DNA of 64,000 nt from Chryseobacterium flavum (GTDB lineage Bacteria > Bacteroidota > Bacteroidia > Flavobacteriales > Weeksellaceae): assembly GCF_003385595.1 (NCBI RefSeq), contig NZ_QNUE01000014.1:1-64000 (forward strand), written 5' to 3'. Positions 36,611 through 45,528 of this stretch are shown one piece after another (the stretch's first letter is position 1; every line of letters starts with the position of its first letter). A program made the position numbers and the translations under genes. The notes below the pieces were generated by a model. The model was not told the DNA's origin, did not search any database, and saw only the letters and a program-made list of their open reading frames with translations.

Positions 36611-36666
36611 TTTGTAAGATATTAGCGTTTAGGTATTAGAAGTTAGAAATAAAAATAAGTGTCAGA

Positions 36667-37137
36667 CTATAAAGAAATGTCTAATACTTCAAAAGATAGT
36701 TTGTTTCCGTTTGGTAAAGTAATCTCTGCAGTTTCACCTACAGCTTTCCCTAACAACCCTTTTGCGATTGGTGTATTTACAGAAATCCTTCCTGTTTTAA
36801 GATCGCTTTCATTATCAGGCACTAATGTAAATACCTGCTCCTGTTTGGTAGCATTGTTTTTTAGTTTCACTGTTGTAAGGATGGAAACTTTTGAAGTATC
36901 TAACTGACTTTCGTCTATGATTTTGGAAGTTGCGATTGCATCTTTCAGCTTGGAAATTCTCATTTCAAGCATTCCCTGAGCCTCTTTAGCCGCATCGTAT
37001 TCTGCATTTTCAGACAAATCCCCTTTGTCTCTTGCTTCTGCGATCTGCTGAGTGATTTTTGGTCTTTCCACAGTTTCCAACTGTTCCAGCTCAGCTTTCA
37101 TTTTCCCTAGTCCCTCCTTGGTTACATAGCTTGCCAT
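36667..37137 (-). CDS. greA: Transcription elongation factor GreA
   Basis: 156 residues from the ATG at 37137 (MASYVTKEGL). GreA binds the RNA polymerase secondary channel and stimulates cleavage of backtracked RNA. The N-terminal coiled coil (about 1-75, with AEARDKGDLSENAEYDAAKE at its tip) and the C-terminal FKBP-like domain (VGETAEITLPNGNKLSFEV) are clear. A TATATTTG -7 box at 37222-37229 lies about 85 bases upstream. Confidence 0.95.
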   Translation of the reverse strand: MASYVTKEGLGKMKAELEQLETVERPKITQQIAEARDKGDLSENAEYDAAKEAQGMLEMRISKLKDAIATSKIIDESQLDTSKVSILTTVKLKNNATKQEQVFTLVPDNESDLKTGRISVNTPIAKGLLGKAVGETAEITLPNGNKLSFEVLDISL

Positions 37138-37221
37138 AATTTTCAAAATTTAGTTTTAGTATAAAAAAATAATCCGACATTTGCCGGACAATGTTTTCGT
37201 GTTGTAATCGTTTAATTTTTA

Positions 37222-37229
37222 CAAATATA
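37222..37229 (-). promoter_or_regulatory. Promoter -7 box for greA
   Basis: Minus-strand TATATTTG, an exact TAnnTTTG match; no clear -33 TTG. The spacer is shared with the divergent plus-strand lipoprotein gene at 37247. Confidence 0.45.
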
Positions 37230-37246
37230 TAAAAATTTAAATTGAA

Positions 37247-37711
37247 ATGAAAAAAACTTTCTCAATATTATCTATTTTCACGTTACTGATTTTCAGTATT
37301 TTATCCATAAACTCCTGTGGCAGCAGAGAAGATACGGTAAACTGTTTTCCCAATAATCCGATTAACGTCTCTCTAAACCTGAATCTGCCTGGCTATAACG
37401 CTTTAAACTATGATAACGGATGGATTTATATCAATGAACAGCAATCCGGAACAAGAGGACTGATAGTCGTACGGGTAGGCAGTTCATTCAAGGCATATGA
37501 CCGGAATGCTCCCCATATTTGTCCTGATGAAAATACCACACTTGAAGTAAAGGATAATATTGCAATTATTTGCCCGAAAGATAATATGAAGTGGATCTTA
37601 AGAAGCGGTGAACCGGATCAGTCCGGAGGCACTCCAAAAACATCTCTTCCTCCTAAGACCTATCCATACAATTATGATCCAGCAACAAAAATTTTAAATA
37701 TTTATTATTAG
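37247..37711 (+). CDS. Rieske-like lipoprotein lacking canonical cluster ligands
   Basis: 154 residues with a lipoprotein signal (LSINSC, lipid on the Cys at about residue 24). The body has a Rieske-like layout (KAYDRNAPHICPDENTTLEV, then IAIICPKDN), but the first motif has APH instead of C-x-H and the second has CPKDN instead of C-x2-H. Binding of a standard 2Fe-2S cluster is therefore unlikely unless other residues help. It may be a degenerate family member or a structural protein. It sits one base before dtd, so it is probably cotranscribed. Confidence 0.65.
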   Translation: MKKTFSILSIFTLLIFSILSINSCGSREDTVNCFPNNPINVSLNLNLPGYNALNYDNGWIYINEQQSGTRGLIVVRVGSSFKAYDRNAPHICPDENTTLEVKDNIAIICPKDNMKWILRSGEPDQSGGTPKTSLPPKTYPYNYDPATKILNIYY

Positions 37712-37712
37712 A

Positions 37713-38162
37713 ATGAAGGTTGTAATACAAAGGGTTTCCGAAGCCAGTGTAAAAGTTGACGGAAAGATAGTTGGTGAAATAGATAAAGGAGTAATGCTTT
37801 TGATAGGTATTGATGAAAATGATGAGAAAACTGATGCAGACTGGCTCGTCCAGAAAATTTTAAATCTGAGAATCTTTGGAGATGAAGAAGGTAAACTTAA
37901 TCTTTCAGTCAGGGATATTTCAGGAGAGATACTTTGTATCAGCCAGTTCACATTAATTGCTGATTATAAAAAAGGAAACCGGCCATCGTTTATCAAAGCA
38001 GCCAAACCGGACAAAGCCATTCCCCTGTTTGAGTACTTTAAAGAAGAGATGGCAAAATCCGGGCTGAAAACAGCCAGTGGAATTTTTGGAGCTGACATGA
38101 AAGTATCACTGATCAATGACGGGCCCGTTACTATTGTCATGGATTCCGTGACTAAGAACTGA
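37713..38162 (+). CDS. dtd: D-aminoacyl-tRNA deacylase
   Basis: 149 residues, the normal length. It hydrolyses D-amino acids (and glycine mischarged on tRNA-Ala) from tRNA. The N-terminal MKVVIQRVSEASVKVDG, the SQFTL motif and the C-terminal NDGPVTI (Gly-cis-Pro region) that form the active site are all present. The start is one base after the upstream stop; a third gene follows nine bases after its own stop, so the three form a plus-strand unit. Confidence 0.95.
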   Translation: MKVVIQRVSEASVKVDGKIVGEIDKGVMLLIGIDENDEKTDADWLVQKILNLRIFGDEEGKLNLSVRDISGEILCISQFTLIADYKKGNRPSFIKAAKPDKAIPLFEYFKEEMAKSGLKTASGIFGADMKVSLINDGPVTIVMDSVTKN

Positions 38163-38171
38163 TACCTGGAA

Positions 38172-38753
38172 ATGAAAAGTAAAAATATCGTTATCCTTTA
38201 TCTGATCCTGTCCTTAATCTTTGTTTTCGGGATAGCCTTACATCTCAATAAGTACAGTTATTCCGGCTATTACACAGATAAAATCATCAACTGGCTTTGG
38301 CTGGGCATGACCATTTTCATGATCATCCGGTTCTGGAAAAGAAAAATGATTAAAGTATATTTTGTTTTATTACTGGCAACGGTAATTTTAAGTATACTTC
38401 CCATGATGATCCCGTTTTTTGCGATGGTCTATTATTTTTCAACTTTTGATGATTATCAACAGATTCAGCTCAATAATAATTACAGACTTGAAAGGACCCG
38501 GCCAGGGGCTCTTTACAAGCCACAGATATACATTTACAAAAAAGAGGGGATTCTTGAAAAAAAAGTATACAAAACTCCTTATTCTGAAGTAACAGAAACA
38601 GTGCTTCAAACATCCTCTGTAAATGATATGGAAGGAGAAAAGGTACCCATCCAGCTAGCAAAGCTGGTCAAAGTGAGCGAAGACAGCATAGGAATTGAAT
38701 ATCAGATCAGGAACAAAAAACAGGTTTTTTATCATAAGAAAGACCTTGATTAA
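38172..38753 (+). CDS. Hypothetical membrane protein
   Basis: 193 residues with three N-terminal predicted helices (about 7-25, 37-53 and 60-90) and a soluble charged C-terminal domain. I do not recognise the family. It is the last gene of the dtd unit, before a strong bidirectional hairpin. Localisation at the inner membrane is inferred from the hydrophobic segments. Confidence 0.6.
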   Translation: MKSKNIVILYLILSLIFVFGIALHLNKYSYSGYYTDKIINWLWLGMTIFMIIRFWKRKMIKVYFVLLLATVILSILPMMIPFFAMVYYFSTFDDYQQIQLNNNYRLERTRPGALYKPQIYIYKKEGILEKKVYKTPYSEVTETVLQTSSVNDMEGEKVPIQLAKLVKVSEDSIGIEYQIRNKKQVFYHKKDLD

Positions 38754-38758
38754 AGATA

Positions 38759-38784
38759 AACGTCTTCCATTCATGGAAGACGTT
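38759..38784. terminator. Bidirectional terminator between convergent genes
   Basis: Near-perfect stem AACGTCTTCCAT/ATGGAAGACGTT with a tight loop, between the plus-strand hypothetical (ends 38753) and the minus-strand lipoprotein (ends 38805). A T-rich tail follows on the plus side. Confidence 0.75.
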
Positions 38785-38804
38785 TCTTTATTCTTTATAT
38801 TGTA

Positions 38805-39317
38805 TTAATTTGCAGGAACGCTGCTGAAATTCAGTGCCACTTTAATATTCATATCGGAGGTCGTCTGATTCCTCAGTTCATATACGGTCCTTACGGTCAG
38901 CCCTGAACTTTTTACTACCTCATCTAAATATCCTGTGTCATTCAGATCTAAATTCAGACTGGATGAATTGGTGGATATATTGGAACGGGATGCAATAAGC
39001 TTCTCATTGGTTCCACTGGACGAGACATATATTTTAATGGTTTTAAAAGCGCTCAGATTTCCTCCGGAAGGAGATACCACAGATATTTTGGCATCAGAAA
39101 TTCTCACATCCTTGATTTTGGCATTATTATTTCCCCCAAACCAGGTTTGTACATTAGTAGCGGTTGCTGTGGAAGAGACTTCTTTATCAGCCGGTACTCC
39201 TGTGGAAACTAAAACATTCGTTGTGTATGGAAAGGTATTCTGAACCAGCGATTGTACGGTTCCGCAGCTTACTAGTACAGCTGAAGCAGCCATTGCTGTT
39301 AGAACTATATTTTTCAT
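38805..39317 (-). CDS. Hypothetical lipoprotein
   Basis: 170 residues. Lipoprotein signal with lipobox VLVSC (Cys18). The rest is Ser/Thr/Asn-rich beta-type sequence without a recognised motif. It is probably anchored in the outer membrane. It follows another small lipoprotein gene, with about 60 bases between them. No functional clue in the sequence. Confidence 0.6.
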   Translation of the reverse strand: MKNIVLTAMAASAVLVSCGTVQSLVQNTFPYTTNVLVSTGVPADKEVSSTATATNVQTWFGGNNNAKIKDVRISDAKISVVSPSGGNLSAFKTIKIYVSSSGTNEKLIASRSNISTNSSSLNLDLNDTGYLDEVVKSSGLTVRTVYELRNQTTSDMNIKVALNFSSVPAN

Positions 39318-39377
39318 AATATTAAGTTTAAAAATTTTACAATGTAATTTGCAGAAATTATACCAAATTGTACTGAA

Positions 39378-39917
39378 CTATTCAACACTTACTGTAAAAT
39401 TGCCTTTGGTATTCCCGGAAGCCATGTTGCTCTTCCCAATAATCAGCCAGACTTCTCCTTTTCCGGATGTTTCATAGGTAATGTCTCTTCCGAAAGGGCC
39501 ATCGTAATCTCCGTTTGGAAGTTTAATCTGATTGAATCTGATATTAAAATCCTTCTCCTTTGTTGAAATTTTCGCTTTGATTTCGGGTTGATTATAATTG
39601 ATAAGCTTTAAAACCAGCTCCTGATTATCTTCTGTAAATTGTTCTCCCAAAGTAAATGGAAGCTGGGAAGCGTCGGCTGTTCTTATGATCTGTCCATCTT
39701 TTTCATTTCTCATTACGCCTTTGCGTAATACTTCTTTGGTAGCCGGAGCATTGTTAATGATTGAATCTCTTTTTCTCAATGCTACAGAATCAGTTTTGGT
39801 GACAGAGTCCGGCATTTCTGTTACGATTGTGGAGTCCCTGTCTACGGTTTCCGATATCTTAGGGTCTTTCTTACAGGAAATAATAATCAATGGGATTAAC
39901 AATAAGCTTTTTTTCAT
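39378..39917 (-). CDS. Hypothetical lipoprotein
   Basis: 179 residues with a short lipoprotein signal (IIISC, Cys15), a charged low-complexity segment (about 20-70), and a C-terminal beta domain ending GNFTVSVE, which has the feel of a jelly-roll. No family recognised. It begins six bases before the stop codon of the upstream DUF4153-like gene, so it is likely cotranscribed with it. Confidence 0.55.
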   Translation of the reverse strand: MKKSLLLIPLIIISCKKDPKISETVDRDSTIVTEMPDSVTKTDSVALRKRDSIINNAPATKEVLRKGVMRNEKDGQIIRTADASQLPFTLGEQFTEDNQELVLKLINYNQPEIKAKISTKEKDFNIRFNQIKLPNGDYDGPFGRDITYETSGKGEVWLIIGKSNMASGNTKGNFTVSVE

Positions 39918-39922
39918 AATAA

Positions 39923-41296
39923 CTAATCTTTTAATGTTTGATAGTAAAGAACTTTTGAAAGAAAAGCTTTGGATTTTTCATTTGTTATTTTTTTGTGAAG
40001 ATCCATCTTAAGCTTTTTATCATTCTTTTCTTCAGCATATTTCAACAGTTCTTTTTCACTGAAATTCACTGACTCCAAATAATAATTGACCTCAAAATCT
40101 TTACGTTTCATATTCTGGGATGTGATAAAACTTCCCCAATTGATATAACTGCATGCTAAAACCGTTCCATAAAAGCACCATGCCATCATATTGAACAGGA
40201 ATGCATTCCTTTTTTTCTTCTGAATTTTGATATAGGTCAGTACAAGCCCGATCAGAGATAATAGTAAAAAAGCAAAGACCCCCAGCCTTTTATAAGTAAA
40301 TGCATAATAAACAATATATTCGTAGTTTTTCACAGCAGCTGACAATACGAGCACAGCATTCATGAATATCCATATTTTAGCTAATAATTTCATGAGCTTG
40401 GCTTTGGGATCAAAATTAAAGCCAGACTTAAAATAAAACATGATTACCAAAATGGACATAATAATGGACATGATTACGGCATTTACTCTTTCATGGGTTT
40501 CTTCCGAAAGCTGTACAGGGCTCTTTTTTACTTCATAAAATTGTTCATAATTATAAGTAATGATAAAAAACACCAGCAATATATTCAGTAAAAACAAAGA
40601 GATTACACCACTTATCCTTTCTGTGTCAAGGTCAAGAAAAGAGTAGGTTGCCTGTGGGATCCGGGCTTCCTTTTTAAAATCATTATCCAGAATATAATGA
40701 GTCTTGTAGATCAGTCTTTCTACGGCAAAATTCCAATAATTAAAAGCTATGAAAAAACCTAAAACAGAAAGACAGAATACTTCCCAAAGGTTAATATCCA
40801 GCTCATAATCTGTAAAAAGTGCTGCAAAATGATCACTCCCTGCAGAATATATCCCAAAAAATACTGATAATAACAAAAATGGAATCAGGATAAACGCTAA
40901 AGTTTTCTGCCATAATTTGGAAATATTCGCCTTCGGAAGCCATCCGTCAAAATTAAAAATCCGGCAGACTGAGGTGAAGCTGTTCACTATAAAAACAGGA
41001 ATAAGAAAAAGGATTTTCATTTTTCTGTTCTTCGATCTGTAAGAAAGTAAAAAAAGTGAACTTATCACTGCCAGGAATGATGGGAAATCGCTATACCATG
41101 CAAAAGCCAAACTGGAGAGAATGCTTGTTGCAAAAAGCATATAAAATGTTTTCGTTTTATTTTGTTCCGTGGTTTTAAACATTGTCAACAGGGCATAAAC
41201 GATTCCCAGAATTCCGAAATTCAGCCCCATGTCCTGTTCATAGAACAGGACAACAAATAAAGCTGTAGTAAGAAATATATAATGATGTGTTTTCAT
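39923..41296 (-). CDS. DUF4153/DUF4173-like multi-pass membrane protein
   Basis: About 457 residues with roughly ten predicted membrane helices. It resembles the DUF4153/DUF4173 membrane families (judged by eye), whose function is unknown. The preferred start is the ATG at 41296 (MKTHHYIFLTT); a GTG at 41341, one base after the Coq4-like gene, would add 15 residues that look like an extra hydrophobic stretch. The C-terminal tail (about 400-457) is soluble and charged. It sits in a run of minus-strand genes from the metallophosphoesterase onward. Confidence 0.6.
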   Translation of the reverse strand: MKTHHYIFLTTALFVVLFYEQDMGLNFGILGIVYALLTMFKTTEQNKTKTFYMLFATSILSSLAFAWYSDFPSFLAVISSLFLLSYRSKNRKMKILFLIPVFIVNSFTSVCRIFNFDGWLPKANISKLWQKTLAFILIPFLLLSVFFGIYSAGSDHFAALFTDYELDINLWEVFCLSVLGFFIAFNYWNFAVERLIYKTHYILDNDFKKEARIPQATYSFLDLDTERISGVISLFLLNILLVFFIITYNYEQFYEVKKSPVQLSEETHERVNAVIMSIIMSILVIMFYFKSGFNFDPKAKLMKLLAKIWIFMNAVLVLSAAVKNYEYIVYYAFTYKRLGVFAFLLLSLIGLVLTYIKIQKKKRNAFLFNMMAWCFYGTVLACSYINWGSFITSQNMKRKDFEVNYYLESVNFSEKELLKYAEEKNDKKLKMDLHKKITNEKSKAFLSKVLYYQTLKD

Positions 41297-41342
41297 GAAA
41301 TAAATGGTTATAAATAATATTAATATCCTCTTAAGCCTCACA

Positions 41343-41828
41343 TTAGTGAAGAACTACCGGATCTTTCTGTTGGATAAAGTCTTTAAGATGTTCAAAATTC
41401 TGCCACAATAACCCTTCAAAGTCCCATTCATAAAAAGCCCTCATATTTTGTCCCTTTCGGTATGCCCTGATATAAATTTTCAGATATTCAGGTAGGATCA
41501 TTGTTCCCAGAAGAATGGCTGCAAGAAGATGGGCATTAAGTTTACCATTTCCCAGTAAAAGATACTGCATCGCTATTTCATCTTCGAAGTTGGTTCCACA
41601 TCCGGTGATCAGATGATGTACATCATGATTCTCCATCTTGGGAATCATTGAAAATCCATGCTTCCTGTAAAATTCCCCTAATTTTCTTCCAAGAGAATCT
41701 TCCTGAAATTCGAGCAGCTGTTTTTCATTAAACTGCCATTGTCTTTTTTTCTTTTTAAAGTATTTCCTGTACAATTTTTGAGTTTTATCATACACGAAAA
41801 GCAGAAACTGAACACGTATTTTTTTCAT
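41343..41828 (-). CDS. Coq4-like family protein
   Basis: 161 residues with a Coq4-type motif HDVHHLITG (about 69-77) and a conserved helical C-terminal half. Coq4 organises ubiquinone biosynthesis in other organisms. Bacteroidetes make menaquinone, so the function of this homologue is unclear. The signature is suggestive but short. The gene lies in a close row with the DUF4153-like gene and two small membrane genes. Confidence 0.65.
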   Translation of the reverse strand: MKKIRVQFLLFVYDKTQKLYRKYFKKKKRQWQFNEKQLLEFQEDSLGRKLGEFYRKHGFSMIPKMENHDVHHLITGCGTNFEDEIAMQYLLLGNGKLNAHLLAAILLGTMILPEYLKIYIRAYRKGQNMRAFYEWDFEGLLWQNFEHLKDFIQQKDPVVLH

Positions 41829-41838
41829 AATGTATTAT

Positions 41839-42135
41839 TTAAAAAACCATATTCCATCCTAATATGGTATAGAGAACAGCAAATGGTATATTGATTAAAA
41901 GAATCCCGGCAGACTGGAAACATACTTTACGCTTAGCTTTTTCAATGGTCCCATATCCCAGCAATAGAAACAGAATGATAACATTAAAAACCGTTCCATA
42001 AGTCACGAGCACAAACCCTGAGTCGGCAAACCAGAATTCCCGGGTTATCATGTATCCGAAAAAACAGATATTTCCGGTCAGAAAAAACAGCCAGAAAACA
42101 AATTTTCCAAGATGTAAGATGTTTTGATCTTTCAT
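41839..42135 (-). CDS. Small hypothetical membrane protein
   Basis: 98 residues with three predicted helices and a short basic loop. No family recognised. It starts five bases after the metallophosphoesterase stop and ends ten before the Coq4-like start, so it is an operon member. Confidence 0.55.
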   Translation of the reverse strand: MKDQNILHLGKFVFWLFFLTGNICFFGYMITREFWFADSGFVLVTYGTVFNVIILFLLLGYGTIEKAKRKVCFQSAGILLINIPFAVLYTILGWNMVF

Positions 42136-42140
42136 AATAT

Positions 42141-42980
42141 TTAAGTTTTTGTTAGTGTAAACACAGTGATTTCAGGACGTACCATAAACCTTATCTGAAA
42201 AGAATGCCCTATTGCCCGGTTGATATAAAGCATTCTCCCATCTTCAAGATCTATTTCCCCTGAAATGTATTTTTTATTCTTTACAGGAAGAACAGGAGTG
42301 AAAACACCGGGAATCCTGCACTGACCTCCATGTGTATGTCCGCTTAAAATCCAGCCCTGATATCCATTCCATATGTCCAGATCACATGCATCCGGATTGT
42401 GGCAGAGTACAATATTAGCCTTTGATGCATCATAATCTGCCATCACCTCTGATGGATGAAAATTGCATGACCACAAATCTTCAAATCCTATAAAGTTTAA
42501 GCCCCGGCTTTCTTTCTGTTCATTTCTCAATACTGTTATTCCACAGTCTTCAAGAGTCTGGCGGACAGTATCTGAGCATTTATGATCGTTCCAGTTTTTC
42601 CCATAATCATGATTACCCAGTATACCGAATGTGGCATAAGATCCAAGAACACAGGCTTCCATCACTTGTTTGAGATCTATAAGTTCCTGTGCTGTCCCTT
42701 TATTGACAAAATCCCCTGTATACACTACAAATTCCGGTTTAAATTTTTTTGCCTCCTGAAATGAATCAATCAGGAAGTTCCAGTCAAAACGGTTTCCCAC
42801 ATGCAGATCTGAAATCTGCATCACCTTTTTTCCTTCCAATTCTTCAGGAAGATTCTTTACAGGAAGTTTTTTTTGAACAAATTCTACCCAGAAAGGTTCT
42901 ACCTGCCACGAATACAATGCTGGAAAAGCTCCTGCAACTGAAAGGTACATTAACCTTTTAATGAATTCTTTTCTTGTCAT
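42141..42980 (-). CDS. Metallophosphoesterase (calcineurin-like)
   Basis: 279 residues from the ATG at 42980; an in-frame upstream start would overlap the neighbouring gene. The five metal-binding motifs of the family are visible: SDLHVG, YTGDFVNKG, LGNHDYG, CHNPD and SGHTHGG. The N-terminus (TRKEFIKRL then a hydrophobic stretch) suggests a membrane anchor or export signal. Related enzymes include UDP-2,3-diacylglucosamine hydrolase-like and YkuE-type proteins; the substrate here is not known. Confidence 0.88.
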   Translation of the reverse strand: MTRKEFIKRLMYLSVAGAFPALYSWQVEPFWVEFVQKKLPVKNLPEELEGKKVMQISDLHVGNRFDWNFLIDSFQEAKKFKPEFVVYTGDFVNKGTAQELIDLKQVMEACVLGSYATFGILGNHDYGKNWNDHKCSDTVRQTLEDCGITVLRNEQKESRGLNFIGFEDLWSCNFHPSEVMADYDASKANIVLCHNPDACDLDIWNGYQGWILSGHTHGGQCRIPGVFTPVLPVKNKKYISGEIDLEDGRMLYINRAIGHSFQIRFMVRPEITVFTLTKT

Positions 42981-42993
42981 CTTAAACCCTGCT

Positions 42994-43284
42994 TTAGCTT
43001 CCCGCAAACGGGCTCCCGAAAATTCCCACCGCCAGTTCAATCCAGATCAATGCAAGAGTCAGCAAAATAAAAATGTATATCAAAATCCTATGGCTTTGTT
43101 TTTTGATTTTACTTCTAACCAGATTGATCATAAAAGCAATTGTAAAAAGTAATGTTCCTGCTATCAGAAAATCTGAAACAGACCAGTTTACTTCTTTAGA
43201 AAACAGATTTCCCATCAAAGGAATTGTCAGCACTGCCAATGGAAGGGCATAAATTGCGAGTGTTTTTTGCTTTTTTGTTATCAT
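42994..43284 (-). CDS. Small hypothetical membrane protein
   Basis: 96 residues with three predicted helices and the ending ELAVGIFGSPFAGS. No family recognised. It sits 13 bases before the metallophosphoesterase start, so it is probably cotranscribed with it. Confidence 0.55.
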   Translation of the reverse strand: MITKKQKTLAIYALPLAVLTIPLMGNLFSKEVNWSVSDFLIAGTLLFTIAFMINLVRSKIKKQSHRILIYIFILLTLALIWIELAVGIFGSPFAGS

Positions 43285-43350
43285 TTTATTTAATTTTTAA
43301 TTCATAAAGTACTTTGTAATTCAAAGTTAATTTTCAAAAAAATACAGGAC

Positions 43351-43641
43351 CTATCGTCCCAGTAATTTTTCAAGAGTATTTAAATGTTCAGTAAACGCTT
43401 CTCTCCCACTTTGGGTTACACGGTAGGAGGTTTTAGGCTTCTTTCCTACAAATTCTTTTTTAACCTCGATATATCCTGCTTTTTCAAGTGCATTGCTGTG
43501 GCTGGCAAGATTTCCGTCTGTAATTTCAAGCAATGCTTTCATTTCAGAAAAATCAACCCAGTCGTTAACCATAAGAACAGACATAATGCCCAATCTTACC
43601 CGGCTTTCAAATTCTTTATTGAGTTGGTTGATTTTGATCAT
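43351..43641 (-). CDS. Winged-helix transcriptional regulator
   Basis: 96 residues. A winged-helix DNA-binding fold: MVNDWVDFSEMKALLE (helix 2), TDGNLASHSNALEKAGYI (recognition helix, about 42-60) and wing VKKEFVGKKPKTSYRVT. It belongs to the small MarR/PadR-like group of single-domain regulators common in Bacteroidetes. It lies about 100 bases after a membrane-protein gene, a pairing often seen for such regulators. The target is probably its own operon, which is inferred. Confidence 0.85.
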   Translation of the reverse strand: MIKINQLNKEFESRVRLGIMSVLMVNDWVDFSEMKALLEITDGNLASHSNALEKAGYIEVKKEFVGKKPKTSYRVTQSGREAFTEHLNTLEKLLGR

Positions 43642-43737
43642 TTTACTTTATCTTATTTATACTGAAATAGCCTAAAGGCGATATTTATGGATATTTACTG
43701 ATTCAATTTTCATTGTTAGCTCATAACTCCATTTCCA

Positions 43738-44355
43738 TTATTTATACTTCTTATGCATAATCAATCCATAAACAATATGCAGAACTCCGAAACCAATGGC
43801 CCAAAAGACTAATCCCCAACCTAAAACAAACAGAGAAATAAGACCTAAAATAATCTCAAGATATCCTAAATACTTTACATCTGTTAACGTATAGCGTTCC
43901 GCTGCCACCAGTGCTAGTCCATAAAAAATAAGGGTAGCCGGAGCAATGAAAACGAAAAGATGGTGATAAAGAAGTGCGAGACAAAAAACTCCCCCTGTCA
44001 CCAAAGGAACTGCAAAGGTAATCAAAAGCCGCTTTGTAGTGGCATCCCAGATTTTTAAGCCTTTCCTTTTACTTTTATTGGCGGTAAAAATATACCCGCT
44101 AAGGATTGCAACTATCAGAATAACAATTCCAATGAAGACAAGCTCTTTAACCAGAGCAGAGCCTAAAATATTTCTGTCTCCATCAAAATAACTGATTCCT
44201 TCCCTCTGAAAAACAAAATATACATACACAGCTCCAATAATTGCTGTTAATCCGGCAACTACCCCAGATAAACCGCTTAAAGAAATAAATCTGGAAGACC
44301 GTTCCATCATAGAACGGATATGGGATAAGTCTTCGTGATAGTTTTTTGATTCCAT
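43738..44355 (-). CDS. Hypothetical membrane protein paired with a winged-helix regulator
   Basis: 205 residues from the ATG at 44355 (MESKNYHEDL); a longer frame starting seven codons earlier is less likely. About five predicted helices. From memory, the N-terminal SHIRSMMERSSRFISLSGLS is characteristic of a membrane family often placed before a small winged-helix gene in Bacteroidetes. Its role is unknown; sensing or transport that is regulated by the neighbouring regulator is possible. Confidence 0.6.
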   Translation of the reverse strand: MESKNYHEDLSHIRSMMERSSRFISLSGLSGVVAGLTAIIGAVYVYFVFQREGISYFDGDRNILGSALVKELVFIGIVILIVAILSGYIFTANKSKRKGLKIWDATTKRLLITFAVPLVTGGVFCLALLYHHLFVFIAPATLIFYGLALVAAERYTLTDVKYLGYLEIILGLISLFVLGWGLVFWAIGFGVLHIVYGLIMHKKYK

Positions 44356-44438
44356 AAAAAGAACTTTGAAATACAAAGTTATAAAAATTTATCAATTCCC
44401 AAATTTTTTCAAAAAAAAATTGATACAAAATATAAAAG

Positions 44439-44462
44439 AACCGTTGATCTTATTTAACGGTC
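44439..44462 (-). terminator. Terminator after the crotonase gene
   Basis: AACCGTT/AACGGT stem with a loop of about ten bases and a TTCTTTTA tail on the minus strand. Confidence 0.6.
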
Positions 44463-44485
44463 CTTATTGGTTATAGGAATAATAA

Positions 44486-45250
44486 TTATTTTGCTCTCAA
44501 TTTTTCTTTTATTGCCCCAATATTTTTCTTGGCAGAATCTTCCAGAATCAGGCTGGCACTCATATGAATCCGGGCAGGCATTAATTCATTGAAATGATCT
44601 GTTCCTTCCCATGAAACTTTTTTGATCAGCGCTAAAGCATCACTGCTTCTTGATGCCAGTGTCTGCAAGAATTTTTCCAGTTTTTCATCCATTTCCTGAA
44701 TAGTATCTGAAACAGAGTGGTAAATATTATGTTGTTCTGCCCATTCAGCAGATCTGAAATCAGCATCTATGGCCATCGCAGAAAACTGGGATTTACCTAT
44801 TTTTCTTTCTACATATGGACCAATAACAAAAGGGCCAATTCCTAAATTAATTTCCGTAAGTGCTAATGCTGAATCTTTTGTAGCAAAACAATAATCTGCT
44901 CCACATGCAATGCCAACTCCTCCACCTGTAGTTTTTCCCTGAACTCTTACCACTACAATCTTACCACAATTTCTCATGGCATTTAAAACTTTGGCAAAGC
45001 CTCCGAAAAATTTTGTGGAAGTGTCAAGCTCTTCAATGGCCAGAAGTTCATCAAAACTTGCTCCGGCACAAAATGCCTTTTCACCATGGCTTCTTACCAG
45101 GATAGCTTTTACCTCATCTTTAGCTCCTTCTTCTAAAATAGTCTGTGCCAGCTTTTCAAGAATAATTCCCGGAAGAGAATTACTTTTTGGAGTTCCGAAT
45201 GTAATTTCGGCAATATTGTTTTTAATTTCAGATACTACAAATTCGTTCAT
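44486..45250 (-). CDS. Enoyl-CoA hydratase/isomerase (crotonase) family
   Basis: 254 residues with the crotonase fold. Oxyanion-hole regions HGEKAFCAGASFDE and VRVQGKTTGGGVGIACGAD are present. It hydrates or isomerises an enoyl-CoA. It is not adjacent to other fatty-acid or phenylacetate genes, but the phenylacetate cluster lies about 4 kb away and shows only one crotonase, so this one could supply the missing 2,3-dehydroadipyl-CoA hydratase (PaaF) step. That link is inference; beta-oxidation or other crotonase roles are equally possible. Confidence 0.85.
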   Translation of the reverse strand: MNEFVVSEIKNNIAEITFGTPKSNSLPGIILEKLAQTILEEGAKDEVKAILVRSHGEKAFCAGASFDELLAIEELDTSTKFFGGFAKVLNAMRNCGKIVVVRVQGKTTGGGVGIACGADYCFATKDSALALTEINLGIGPFVIGPYVERKIGKSQFSAMAIDADFRSAEWAEQHNIYHSVSDTIQEMDEKLEKFLQTLASRSSDALALIKKVSWEGTDHFNELMPARIHMSASLILEDSAKKNIGAIKEKLRAK

Positions 45251-45272
45251 TTTTATTTTAATTGGATTCTTA

Positions 45273-45280
45273 CAAAAATA
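45273..45280 (-). promoter_or_regulatory. Promoter -7 box for the crotonase gene
   Basis: Minus-strand TATTTTTG matches TAnnTTTG; a T-run lies about 19 bases upstream. Confidence 0.45.
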
Positions 45281-45528
45281 CTAATTACAGGGTTCTTATA
45301 AAAAATATAAACAATATAATTAGGATTAATTTATGGTATTCATATAGTCTAAGAAAACAGTGCATTGCTGATTAAAACTCCGTATAAATACGTAAGCGGT
45401 TATTTGGTACTTTGTACTCTAGCCATTCATCATAATATCCCGTTCCTTTGAACTCACAAACTATTCAAACGGAAGATACCGAAAAACAAAACAACAGGAC
45501 AGGAAAATTTAATCACTAAGAATATATT

